Positions 12,559 to 24,834 of a stretch of 64,000 nt of DNA are shown here, piece after piece. A model generated the notes under the pieces. It saw only the letters and a program-made list of their open reading frames with translations, was not told the origin of the DNA and searched no databases. Made by a program: the position numbers and the translations under genes. Location: NCBI GenBank assembly GCA_038380795.1, contig CM076266.1:37337425-37401424 (forward strand). The letters are read 5' to 3'. Source of the DNA: Pyrocephalus nanus. Lineage: Eukaryota > Chordata > Aves > Passeriformes > Tyrannidae. The number at the start of each line of letters is the position of its first letter. The first letter of the stretch is position 1.

Positions 12559-12670
12559 TAAAAAAAACCAAACCAAACCAAAACAAAACAAAAAAAACCC
12601 CCAACCAACCAACCAACCAAACACAAACACCAAAAAAAAAACCTCCAAAAACAAAACAAACCAACAACAA
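12559..12670. repeat. A/C-rich simple tract with (CCAA)n
   Basis: About 110 bases are composed almost only of A and C. It starts with an A run, then CCAAA and CAAAA units, then four to five CCAA units near 12603-12618, then further A runs broken by C. It reads as TTTGG/TTGG units on the minus strand. It is low-complexity DNA rather than a gene. A second tract of the same make-up lies near 61950-62092. Confidence 0.85.
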
Positions 12671-15600
12671 GAGCATTGGCACAGATTTGGGAGGCAGGCC
12701 CCATTCACTAATCTTTAAGGAATACTACAGTACTGTTTAGGGTTTAAAACAAACACTGAAGTCGAAAATGGCACGCTCTGAAGCTCAACAGCTCTCTCTT
12801 GATTATCCCGTTAGAAATCTCTCAAAGTTTGTATTCAGACTTCATCAGTCTCAAGTCGTCAGACCTCAGGGTGGAGAAATGGACATGACGAGTGTTCAGA
12901 AATATTGCACAGAGAGACACTGAGAGAATGTCTTGTGGTAAGAGAGTTTTAGGGAGTAGTTCTGCTTAATTACAGCCATATTGAAGCTGTGCTTTCAGGA
13001 GGGGTATAAATAAGATAGTTAAGAAGCTGAGACACTAAATGCATGTCTTTTGCCCTTGTAGAATTTGAGATCCCAATTTTGTTACACACATAAGGGCTTA
13101 TTGTTTTATTTTCAACACCTAGATTTCTCCTCCAGCTTCTTTCCTCAATAAGATAGGACTACACAGCAAAACGTTATTTTATTATTTGAATATATTAGAA
13201 ATTCCTTTTTTCCTTAGAAGGAAGGCCAGAAATTATTCTTTTAATAAGCCAGAAAACTAACACAGAAAAATACTCTCCTTTTAATATCCTCTTGTGCTAA
13301 TCAGAGAGCCTTTCAGGGAGGACCACAACTCTTGATCAAGCTGGATTGGTGATGCCCTGAACGGGACAGTCCTTAAAACTCCAAACAGGCTTAGGAGGTA
13401 GTCCACATCCTCTCAGGAGAGGAACATGCTCTCAGTGCAGCAACTCATGTATCAGTCAACAAACTCCCTTATTTTTCAGAATGTAAATGTCAGCTCCTGT
13501 GTCAATGATAGTTTAGGTTGTTACATTCAGCTTCTTTCAGAATTATTTTCAGTAGAACTGTATATAGTGTTAAATTTCTAATGATGCTAGATGCTTAAAT
13601 ACCTGAAATGGTGATCTCTTTATACCAGGGTGAAGTTCTGCAACTAACACAGTCAATAAACCAGGTCTTCCTGCATTTATCCTCATCATCTTTTTTTGTG
13701 TATGCATGCCACACTCCGTCCAACAAATGCATTTTGGTAGTTGAGAAATGTTTGCTCCTTTGGCTTCAACAACTATCTCCAAATTAGGCAAAGGATGTAA
13801 GATCAGACATATGGACTGTTATTTTAAATCTTCCACTTCAGCATAGAATCAGTAGGAAAAAGTGCTTCACAGCAGCCTTCCCCATGAACCTCCTTCATGC
13901 ACCTGACTAGCATCTGCTTCAGTACCCTAAAGAGCAAAGAAACCAATTACTTCAAAAGGGCAACAAATTTGCAGCCCCTCACAGAAGCCTCTTTCACTGC
14001 TATCAGCCCAGCAGAGTGGCTTTACAAAGTCTACTTCTCCTCCTTCAATACTAAAATGTTTTCTCCTTCACTAATAGCCAGAGACCTTAAGTATCATGCT
14101 CAAATTGCCCTAATCTCACTCTGCTCTCACCCTTTAAAATCACTGCTAGTGGTTGGCCCCTGGCAACACAACAGCATTTTAACTCAAACTTCCATGTAAT
14201 AAATAGCTCAGATTTCCTTTAAAAGGAACACATACATACAACAGACTAGGGGTGCACAGAAGTTTTATGCATCTAGCAGTTTTTACATATTCCACTGTTA
14301 TTCATTTAAGGCTGACCAAGTGGTCCTCAGGGGATGGCATGCACAAGCATAACATTAAGAGTGTTAATAGGAAACGGATCTGAACAAAGAACCGCATTTC
14401 CCCATTATATTGTGTTTCTGCTTTAGTACATCATGTTAGTTTCCTTCACAGCTGGCTGGTTTGCTTGTTGTTTCAGGGACAACTATCATTTGCTCATAAA
14501 TTTCTTTTTTTTCAGTGTATTTTATATGTATTTATAGGCATGTGGGATTCTTGCTTCGGTTTTAATATAAATGGCTTATCTTACAAGGTGTTTTGAAAAG
14601 CTCATAACATAAAATGGGCAGCAATTCGAAAATTGCAACAGAAAAATATGACCTGTGTTGCCATGACAGAGAGAAGAATAGAGTCCACTCAGCATAAAAT
14701 GTGCCCAGAAATATAAATCAATTAGTTGGGGTTTATATAACAAAATAATCAGAAAGGTGCAAGGCAAAGTTTTGCTCTTTTTATAAACCCAAACTCACTT
14801 CAGTAACATTCTTTTGTTTATGCACCCTTGAAATAATTTCTTTTCTCTCAACATGTACGTAATTTGTCCTGCAGAATAACTTTACCCTTCTAGTGGTGGG
14901 GGAAAAAAAATCCTCAAAATAAGCAGAAAGAACACCAGAACATGCACTTTGGGAACTGCCTTGTAGAAAGTCAGACTAAATCTTCTGAAGAGATATTTTT
15001 AAAGACACCAAAGCAGTCAGACAAGCATACATGCCCCTGGTGCTCCTGTGGTTTTGAGGACAGTCCCTTGTGCAAGTACTGATGGAGCCCACACATGGGA
15101 ATGCCACTGCCTGCTCCTTCTGCAAATGGGTGGTGTGTGTGGGGGGGAATCTTGCCTAAGTTGCTTGCACGTGTATTAAATGGCTAACATGGATGTACAA
15201 GATCAAGTGTAAAGTGACAAATCAATTACTATGTTTCCACACTTCAATATATGATGTCTCAGTTAAGAAAAAGAAAATAAACCAACATGTTTTTTTCTCA
15301 GCTCTAATGTTCTTGTACTTGCTGGGTTTTCAAGAAATAGGTACCACCCTTTCCCACTGCACTCTGCAGTGAAGTTACACCCAGAGCATGACGTGACTGC
15401 AGTTACTCCCAAACATACACCATGTCAATGCACAGCTTGGAAAAGAGAAAGGTCTTTCCTTATTCTCAAAGATTGGCTAACTAATACCACATTTGTAGCA
15501 CCACATTTTCACAGAAGAAAGACTTATTTCAGCCTCTACAAAAGTTACACCAGCAACAACTGCCAGGCTCCTCAAAGCGACATTCAGTCTCTCAGCTCTG

Positions 15601-18600
15601 TTTCAACTTTTTTAATGCTTTGTAAGATCCAAGGTGTATACTTTACATGTTCCTTGCTCTTAAAGTTCTATTTCCTAAATGAGGCATGACTCCTTTCAGG
15701 ATGACAGCTTGTAAAAATCACTTTATGGTAAATTTCCCTTTTAAGGAAGCAGCTTAGCCACTCCTTTATCCTCATAATATGTACATCCCATCCCTTTGGG
15801 CAACAGTTCTCATCAGCAGAGTTTCCCATTCCTCTCATGTGCTTCTGAAAGAAATTGCAGCCACATCAATCAGCCTCATACATACAAAGAGTAGGCAAAA
15901 ACATTTTTTGTGCTTTCCTAGCACAGTACCAAGAAATATACTAAGTCATCAGAAACAGATATTAAGCTAGAAAAAAAAGCATTTCATCCACACTGTCCAC
16001 TAGACACCATAGAGTCTGTCTCTGATCTCTGCAGGACTCATGCCAATATTAATAGCAGTGTGGATAAGGGATGGTTAATAATATTGTACTAAATTTGGGG
16101 AGAGGGAGGGACCTTAAAAACTAGAATTTTTGTACTTTCTCATTTTCAGATAAAAAGTTTTCTTTCCACAAGAACATCCTGCTTTATTTCGCCAGCACAA
16201 CAGGAAACTGACACTGCAATACTGTTGGGTGTTGAATGAGAAGTCAGATATTCTCCACTGAAATTTTTGGCTTGATTTTGTTTCTGAGCAAAATGTAATT
16301 TTTTAAATAGAAATAGACCCCATGGTTACACCACTCTGCTGAGACAGCCTGGTTGATAGCACAGCTCAGATTCAGCTCAGGAAACTATACTCTCTGGCAT
16401 AAGTTCTCCTAAAATTTCTATTAGCTCTTACTTGAGTAGCTATTACCTGTCATGTATGATACCTCAGAGCATTTGTGATGCTAATAGTGATCCTATTACA
16501 GGGTTTGCAGCACCAAATTGCTCATATTTCAATGTCAGAGGGATCTTACATTAAGTATGCAAAGCTCAGCTGCAGTTTGGAAAGTATTTAGAAACCTAAA
16601 GTATGTAATAGAAGTACATGGAAATTTGCACTTAAATCAGCCAAAATAATTTTTTTTCTTTCAATATCATCAATCCATTACAACAGTAAGTAATCTTTAG
16701 ATCTGATGGTTTGATTATGATGGAGACTTTTTAAGATATATTTATTTTAAAAGAGCTGACATAAAGCTTGCTTCATTACTGGTGGAATGATTCTAGAGTT
16801 CACTACGACTTTAGTGAACTACAAAATGGAGAAAAAAAAGTGTTTTAAGGACCTTTCTAAGTCCCTGTAACCTGACAGAGAAACTACTCATCTGCTTGCT
16901 ACAAAAGACATTCAAGCTAAGGTGGTCACTTTCAGCAGCTCAAGACACTTCATTTTCTAAAGAATAAGTAGCCAAGGAGCAAGAGGTTAGTGGAAAGAGG
17001 TGGCAGTCAATATTCTTCCTCTTTTCCATTATGTAGTCAGCTCAAGGACCAGGAAAAATAATTAAAGAGATGATACAGTATGCAGTGCATTGCTTAATAT
17101 TCTGGCAGTTAAACCTGGACTATACGAACGATGAGTTAAGCCCACGAATTTTGCCCAAGTGACTTCGTCCCATCCTTAACTGCAAACTGTACAATAATCT
17201 CACTGAAGCCACATGATCCTGAATTTACCTATAAAAACAATCATCATAGCAGAAAATTTAAAAGACAGTGGCAAATCAGTTAGGAAAGAATACTTTGAGA
17301 AAATATGGTTTTGGCTGTTTATCACCACAGTTAATTAAAACTTTCTTTTTTGGAGGAATCAAGTTAGGCACTAGCTTCTTCAGAAACAAAAAAACCCCAA
17401 AAATTCAGAGATGCTTAACTTTCTGTGTAAGATGTATTGACTGAAGTCACTGGTGAGACTTTTAGACAGAATTGTGAAGTTTCATTATAAGATTTGGTAG
17501 CTTCACACCCTAGGCATTATAGAATCTAAATCCTTTCTGAAAGTCCTCTGAACTTCATACATTCCTCAGATTCAGCATTACAAATTCTCTAAAAGATTCT
17601 CACCTTACAGGACATAACATGAGCTAAACTGAACATAAAATCTCATTTGTGCATTTTGAACAAGCCTCAGTACCTGCTTTAAAAATTCTGCCCAGAGCTT
17701 TGGTAACTGTTCTCAGGCGCTTTGCAAAGTAGCAAGGACATTTTAGGAGAAAAGCTGTAGTGAAGAAATGCAATTACAAACCCTCCATGCCATACTCAGT
17801 AAATTTTCAGGTTTGGGTATTCTAAAATTATATGTTTTTAAGGCAAAAAGACCTCAACAAATTTATTTTAACAATGCGCCTGTGTTTCTATACTGGCAGT
17901 TACCTCCAGTTTTATGATATGCCAACAGCACTGATATCCAAACCTACTTTGCCTACAAGCATCTCTCTAGTTTCCCAAACCAGTAACTGCATTCACCTCC
18001 TTAATACATTGCATTTTTTTACCCAATCACCTCAGAAAGAAGCAATACTTTCACATAATGCCCAAAGACAAACCACGAAGATTACCTTTTTCCAAAAGCA
18101 TCTCCTGTGACAATCCTCATCAGAACTATAAAATACATAAACACCATCACACGTTAATAATGTATGTTAATTATTTCCCGTGAATTCTGTTAGTTTTGTG
18201 TCGGGAACTGCTTAAGTTACAGGGTCTTTAGCATAGGGGCCTTCTACATCACATGTTTTCTACTTCACTATGCACTCATGGTGTTTTAGTACATTAGCAT
18301 TATCTATACTTAAAATTTGCTAACCAGAACTACTCTGCTTTAAGAGACAGTGAGCATAGCACTTGGTGCCTAATTCTGACATTCTAAATCTACACAGGAA
18401 AGTAATGACTATTTCATGAATATATGCATACCCTGAAGAAAAACACAGGCATACCAGAATTTAGTTTGCTCTAGACTATCAGTCCCTACAGTTGATTTTC
18501 CCATACTTGTGGCTGCTATCTGTGCCCCTTTTACCTCCAGTTGCAAGACAGCTGTCAGCTTCTTCCCCAGCCCCAGAACTGAGACTTGATATGGCCTTTA

Positions 18601-19120
18601 CATTACCTCTTGTTTTAATCAGCTTGGAGCCTGAGAAACCCAGCCTAAGTCCTCCTGGGAGCACTGTGAGCTGCTTGTGGGCCAGTGTGCTAGACCTCAT
18701 CTAGCTGTCTATCTGATACCGTCTTCTACATTTCTGTGTGAATCAGTGCAGACGTGCTCTTTTTGGTGCATGCCAGAGCCCTCCAGAACAGCTGTGAAAT
18801 CTGAATGATCTTTCAGAAAGAAGATATACAGGGTTAAAAACTAAAAGATACATTAAAGATACAGAGGCACTAGGTGTGGAGCAAAAAGTGATCAGTGCCA
18901 GGCATTTCAAGGGGGCACATTTGAGAAATATTTCCAAAAGTATAGAAATTAGCAGCCACTGTTATTCATGGCTGCAAGATGTTCTGGTGCAGTCTTTGAA
19001 ATGGGGCTTACTTTTGGACTCGTAGAACATGAGATAATCAATACAGCTCAGTACTGGAAGGAATGCAGTTGGACAACTGCCTGCAGAGAGGGAGGCAAGT
19101 CAGAAGATTGGCATCACATT
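12671..19120. other. Unique non-coding stretch
   Basis: More than 6 kb without a supportable gene or identifiable transposon. Open frames are at most 106 codons and show no motif. A perfect 9-bp inverted repeat with a 6-base spacer lies at 16797-16820, and a small GCAATT-CGAA-AATTGC hairpin lies near 14623-14638; both are short enough to be chance. A locally more GC-rich patch at about 18490-18700 has open frames of 70-73 codons on both strands but no recognisable product. Confidence 0.55.
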
Positions 19121-19175
19121 CTATTATTTCACTAGCAGTAAGTACCAGCACTGCTCAAGCAGCACATGACATAGT
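19121..19175 (+). repeat. Direct repeat, copy 1 of 2
   Basis: This 55-base segment recurs at 20745-20799 with 51 of 55 positions identical; the four differences are all transitions. The shared core includes CACTAGCAGTAAGTACCAGC. Similarity drops quickly on both sides. It may be two fragments of one unrecognised dispersed repeat or an old local duplication. Confidence 0.85.
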
Positions 19176-20744
19176 CTTGTCCACATATGTTATTTTGTGC
19201 CTATTCATTAAAGAGGTGATCGGTGCAGGGTGAACAATGTCAGTAGCAGCTGATTTAAAAGCATGAGAGAGTCGTAAGCTGGGCTATTATACCTGCTCAG
19301 TAAATAGCCCGGAAATTATAGCTAGCAGTTGATCATTCTGCTCAATCACTGTTCAGTGTGCACAAACAAAGAGATTTACAAACATAATAAAGCAATAAAA
19401 ACATCTCTTGGAATTTTTCAGTGAATGAGCCTGTGACTGCACTGACAGCTGTGCCAGCACATATCTAAACAGACACTTTAAGATGGCTGATCAGGTCCAC
19501 TATATCACACAAGAGGCTGATCAGCTAGAATTTTGCAAAATGAATTATTCAAGGCAAAACTCAGAGCCTCAAATAACAACAAACTATCCCACCATCAGCA
19601 TAACATGAGACAGACACACAGTCTGAACCACAGCTCCAGATGCAAAGGGTCAAATAGTAGGAGGTATGCATTAAGGCTCTATTTTACATCATTTAAATAC
19701 AAATCTGGCAAAATGTATTTGAAGATTAGTGTTCCACTGATCATACAAGTCATTTATTCTTCAGGGTATGGAAAAAAGCCTAGGCTGCCTAACAGGTTTC
19801 ACGGCAATGACAGGGAATCCTTATAATGAAAGAGATATGTGTCAGTACACAAAACACAAACAGGAACTTCACCTGCACTGATAGCTGAAAAGCCATATCA
19901 TAAAATGACAGTAAAGGAATAGCTCAGATGTCACAAAGAACTTGTGTTTAAAACTAAAAATTTCGAGGTAAAAAGCTACACTGATGCCAGACTTGTATTT
20001 CTTTGGGATTGAGGTTGATCTAAGTAGTTCTCACAATAGTCTTGGATTGAGTCTCTCCTGTGCTGACTGTAACTCATAGAGTATGCTGAATCAGTTTGAT
20101 GCTATGCAGGTCAGGCTCTGTAAGCAACAAGGTCCTGACAGTAAAGAGGTTAGTATGGACAACTCACTCAAACTCCATGTGGCACAGCCTACAGAGATGA
20201 CAGGAGCTCAGTTAGCCTGTTTAAAGTTACATCAGCCACAGAATGGATGTTCCCAGCTCACAGCTCACAGTTACAGCTGGACAACAGCTGCAAATAGTGC
20301 AAAAGCAAACCTTGTAGTCATCACAATTCATATCCTAGAAAGTCTAGTTCATTAGCCCAGATCTGATGGCCAGCTAAGTCCTAACAGTTATCAGCCTCAA
20401 GGAGATCACAGCATATGAAATTATGATTTCATCATGTTTCATTAGGTACTGTATTGCTGTGCAAGATCACATTTTAGGCTTAGTGGCCCCCTAGGAACTG
20501 CTCAGTGTTAACAATTCAGTCAGTAGTGCTCTACCCTCTGAGTCAAAACTAGCTGAATGTCAATTGACTACAAGTCAAATCCTTTTATTGGCATTAGGCG
20601 TTTTTTTAGCAGGGCTATGCAAGATTATGTTTGAAGTCCACACCACTTAGAGTGCCAATTATTCACCAGACTTATGATTAGCCCTTTATTCTCAATGTTA
20701 AGTACCAGTTAAGATAATTTTTTTCTCTTCACAGAATTCCTCTT
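19176..20744. other. Stretch between the two direct-repeat copies
   Basis: No gene is supported. Frames reach 97 codons (19533-19826, plus strand) and 90 codons (20083-20355), with no recognisable motif. A tRNA-like box A pattern sits on the minus strand at 20525-20542 but without a matching box B; it is reported as a weak finding. Confidence 0.55.
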
Positions 20745-20799
20745 CCATTATTTCACTAGCAGTAAGTACCAGCACTGTTCAAGCAGCACATAACATGGT
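20745..20799 (+). repeat. Direct repeat, copy 2 of 2
   Basis: This is the partner of 19121-19175, in the same orientation and 1,624 bases away. The four mismatches (T/C, C/T, G/A and A/G) are all transitions, as expected from slow neutral decay after duplication. The repeat family is not recognised. Confidence 0.85.
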
Positions 20800-23700
20800 A
20801 CATTTGGTAGAGTATTTCCCTTCATCCCATATTTTTAACTTGTTAATGTTGACTGACCTACTATTTGCTGCACTGTGGAGTAGTCACACAAGGCTTGCTT
20901 AATAAAGTATCAAATAATTGAAAGGACTGAAAGTGAAGGGTGGGGAACAAAAGACGTTCTGCACATCAGATGGAGTGGACAGCCAAAACTTACAAATGAA
21001 ACCACCCACTGCTCTATGATGTTTGAATACCAGAGTGTCAGATGCTTTCCTGCAAGGCTCCTTTGTTAAGCTAAGCGTACCTTGATGCAAACAAGAGCAG
21101 AGTGCTGGGAAAGAGGAGATATACCATTCTTTTCAGCCTCATGACCCAAGTCAGATCTTCAGCCAACAACAAAACATCAGCTTTTACCTGAGCAGTTGGA
21201 AAAAGTAGCAGCACCAACTACACACAGCTGTCCTGGAGTGCAAAAGTAAGAATTCTGACACTGACAATAAAAATTAAGAGTAAAAACCTAGGTAGGAACC
21301 ATGCCATAATCCACCCTAAAATACATCTTTTTCAGGAGCAAAAACCTCCTCCTCCTATAAGGAGTTCAATGCACAACCCAATTTGTATTAACATCATGTG
21401 GAGTTGGTTGGGTCAAACTCCCACCTGTTGCACATGCACTAGCACACACAGGCTCTCTAATTCCTCATTTCATTTCAAACACAGGTGGAGCCCAATAGGC
21501 AGGGTAGAGGCAACTGCATACATAAATTACTTGTGCATTTGCACATATATTTATTCTGTATGCAGTTGCAAACTTTTTTTGATTTTCATTCAAACCAAAA
21601 ATGAGAATTTCCCAGGAATTCAGTAAAATATCCCACCAAATAAGTTCTTATTAAAATAAAAATTCTTTTGTCTCCACAGCTTATTTTTTGGATACTGAAC
21701 AGCATTTGCTGGCTAAGTCACATAACTTTCTAAATAAGTATGTTTTCTGCAGATCATAAATAATGGGAAGGGACATGATGGCTCAAAGCCTTTTAAATGC
21801 ACGTGTCTGTAAGAGGAGCAGAACAAGGAAAGTTTTTTTTTCTTATGATAAATTAAATTAGTTGGAATCACAGACTAAAACACAGTAATAAAAAAGGGAT
21901 GTGGAAAGATGTCAACTAAATACAAAACTCAAATCCTTATTCTCTTCAAACTTCACTCTTTAACTCGCTGTGATGATCTGATTAGGAGAATCTACAGTAA
22001 CTGAATGAAGAAAATAGCTAAAAGAAAAGTCTGCTCTGAAAAAGTAATCCAAATATTTCAGTAAAATCACTGTGAAGTAAAATAAAAGATTGCAGTCACA
22101 TTCCACTTAGACTTTTTAAATGAGAAGAAGAAATGCTTTCAGATAAGCATCAAATGAGATTATAACAGATGATCAAAAATATGTCACGTGGGAGTTTAAA
22201 AGACAACTGCTAATAGGGCAAATGAGCCATATACAGATGTCTTACCTAGATAAGCGGGCATGTCAATATAGGCTCACTATATAAACACTGAGACCAACCA
22301 TATAAAAATAGAGTTAAATATTTGCATGCCTTCATTTTCAAATGCTTTGCTTCATGAATCCCACTCCCAATCTGGTTTTGTTTTACTTCATTTCAACAGT
22401 AAAAAAGCTGGCCTTTTTCCTTCCTTTTTCTACAGATTCTGCATCTGTAGATATAGTTCATCTTTTTTTTGCATATTTGTCCATTGATTTTCTAAGTACA
22501 TACATAATTTTGATTTTTTTTCCAGTTTAGATTAGTAGTAGAAATACATTCTAAAATGAATGGAGAAAAACCAACCAGGCCCCAAACCAAAATCAAAGTT
22601 TCACAAGAGATGAATGAACAATCCTGAAACAAGAAATGAGATATATAAAATAGTCAGCAGGCTACCTTTTTTTTCACTTGAAGAAAGACAATTTTTACAG
22701 GCGTAAAAATTTCTGGGTGGGTTTCCTACTGTTGCCTGGATTTAGTAGAAGTACTCTCAGAAGTGAAATAGAAGAAAAATCATAAAATTAAATAGAAGTG
22801 CTGTGGTATTAGTGCAAAATGTGTTTCTTCATTCACAAACTCTTACTGCCCATATAATTTCAAAAAAAAAAACCATCTTCTGTTTCCCTAATAATAAGGT
22901 AAAATAATAAATGACAAAAAAATGTTAATAGCATCTTCGTACACAGAGTGCCAATTACTTCATTTTCTCATTTCTACTGTTAAAAATTAAAAGATAAAGT
23001 TTCAATACTTGGTGATTTCAGAACAATGTGTGCTACTCAGTACTGAATCAGATTTGAGGCAGATACTAAGGAGCATGTTTCATTCAGGTCCAGACTTGGA
23101 CAAATTTGTACCAGTTTATCATTACTCAAGGAAATATCATAACTGAAGTTAATAAACAAAGAAAAAAAATATCAATAGAAGACCACAACAAGTACCAAAC
23201 CTTTACCATCCTGCTAAATATCAGTGCAAGTGAGTAATGGAAAAATCGGTGTGCCTCAAGATATTGTTTGTCATGGGTAGAAAGATATCTATTGGAAAAG
23301 AAACTTTTTTAACTTGCACAGGATATATGGCCCCTCTTTTCTGGGCTTTGAATTTAACACATGGCAGATGAGCTTGTATTGTGATAGACTTTCACAGCGG
23401 GTCCTAAAAGACATTGGGGGTCCAGGCTCAAGATGGAAAGTAGATCCATCTTGTGCCTGGGTGAAAAAACTTTAACTGCGAATTCTAACTTGAAAGAAAA
23501 AGTTAATTAAAGGTGTTTTACTTTGTCCCCAAAGGTTAATATTAATGGATTAATGCTTTTAAAAGTATAAGCATGGAGATTCTCTGGGCCTCTTCAGCAC
23601 AGTAAGTGTGATGTCTCATAGCCACTATACCTCCTGCAAAGACCAGCTTGGCTGACATCCTTTGATATGACTACTGATTAGATCTTCTTTATGCATGTCC

Positions 23701-24554
23701 TCCAAACCACCATCCTTCTTCCAACTGCTATTAAACTGCTTTCAACTAGCCCTGCTAAAAAAACCACTGCTCCAGACCTGGATGGGCTACTTAAGACATC
23801 ACAGGAGACAAATTTCAACATCTGACTATGAAAGGATATCAAGAAAACAGAAGGTGAAAAAAAACTCCAAGAGCACATATCATTCTCAGCTACTTTGACT
23901 GCAAAAGCACACTGAAATCATGTCTTCTTCAAGCTTTAGCAGTCAGATTTCTGCTGGCCACTTAACAAACATGAGCCTTCACCAGGAAACAATAGCATGT
24001 ACAAACCCTCTTTTCTTTGGAAAGCGTAACATAATTTCCTATCGATAGGGTCTTCAACATTCCCAGAAGAGACAAGGCTTGATTCTTCCTTGCTTCAGTA
24101 AGCCAGCTATTTCAAGATAATAAAACAAACTCCTCAGTCTCCATGGTCTGTTTGGATGCAACAGCAGGTAGGCAGTCAGAGGAGTCTGTGGCAGGAAAGT
24201 CACCTTCCACACCCTCATTGAGCTGCTGGAGGAGATGGATTGCAAAACTACACAGAAGAAAAACATGAGTAGGGTCCTCTCAAGCAAGCAATTATTCGTT
24301 TGTTGAAGTGTCCCCTGTGATTTTGGCACCCTGACTCCTTCCCAACAGAGTTTTCCAGCAGAAAAATATCACTCTGACAGACAGCAGACAATTTCCTTAT
24401 CCCTTCCAGCAGCACACAGGCTGCTTGCTCAGCCTGCACCATGACTTCCATGCTATTATCTCTACTTTCCTGTTGTTTAGGAAAACATCCAAAAAATGCA
24501 AGGATCGGTCTGCACAGACTACAGCACTAGTTTCCTTGAGTGAACCAACAACTG
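20800..24554. other. Unique non-coding stretch
   Basis: No gene or recognisable transposon is visible. Open frames are at most 92 codons up to about 24 kb and without motifs. The longer frames near 24.4-24.7 kb run into the CR1 element that follows. The sequence is AT-rich with several short A and T homopolymers, for example near 22861 and 22440. Confidence 0.55.
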
Positions 24555-24834
24555 TTAACCCTGATAAGGCAAGAGGTGATGGCTTTAAACAGAAAGAGAG
24601 TAGGTTCAGATTTGGCATTAGGAAGAAATTCTTTACTGTAAGGGTGGTAAGGCACTGGAACATGTTGCCCAGAGAAGTTGTGGGTGACCCATCTCTGCAA
24701 GTGTTCAAGGCCAGATTGGATGGGGTTTTGGACAACCTGGCCTAGTGAAAGGTGTCCCTGGCCCTTTACAGGGGGGTTGGAACTAGGTGATCATTAAGGT
24801 CCCTTCCAATTCAAACTGTTCTATGATTCTATGA
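24555..24834 (+). repeat. 5'-truncated CR1 LINE with intact ORF2 tail
   Basis: The segment encodes, without a stop or frameshift, the last roughly 58 residues of CR1 ORF2. It includes IRKKFFTVRVVRHWN and LPREVV, followed by FKARLDG and a stop at 24743-24745. The 3' untranslated part follows, with GGTGATCATTAAGGTCCCTT and an end of TTCTATGATTCTATGA at 24819-24834, the avian CR1 octamer-type terminus. The 5' part of the element is missing, as in most CR1 copies. The open frame and close fit to the consensus make this the youngest-looking CR1 in the window. The upstream open frame that starts at 24425 is only the chance extension of this coding tail. Confidence 0.92.

Noticed and set aside
16797..16820. 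9-bp inverted repeat with 6-base spacer
   Set aside because: Arms of this length are expected by chance in a window this size.
24425..24745. 106-codon gene
   Set aside because: The C-terminal half is the CR1 ORF2 tail; the N-terminal half is chance extension upstream of the truncation point.
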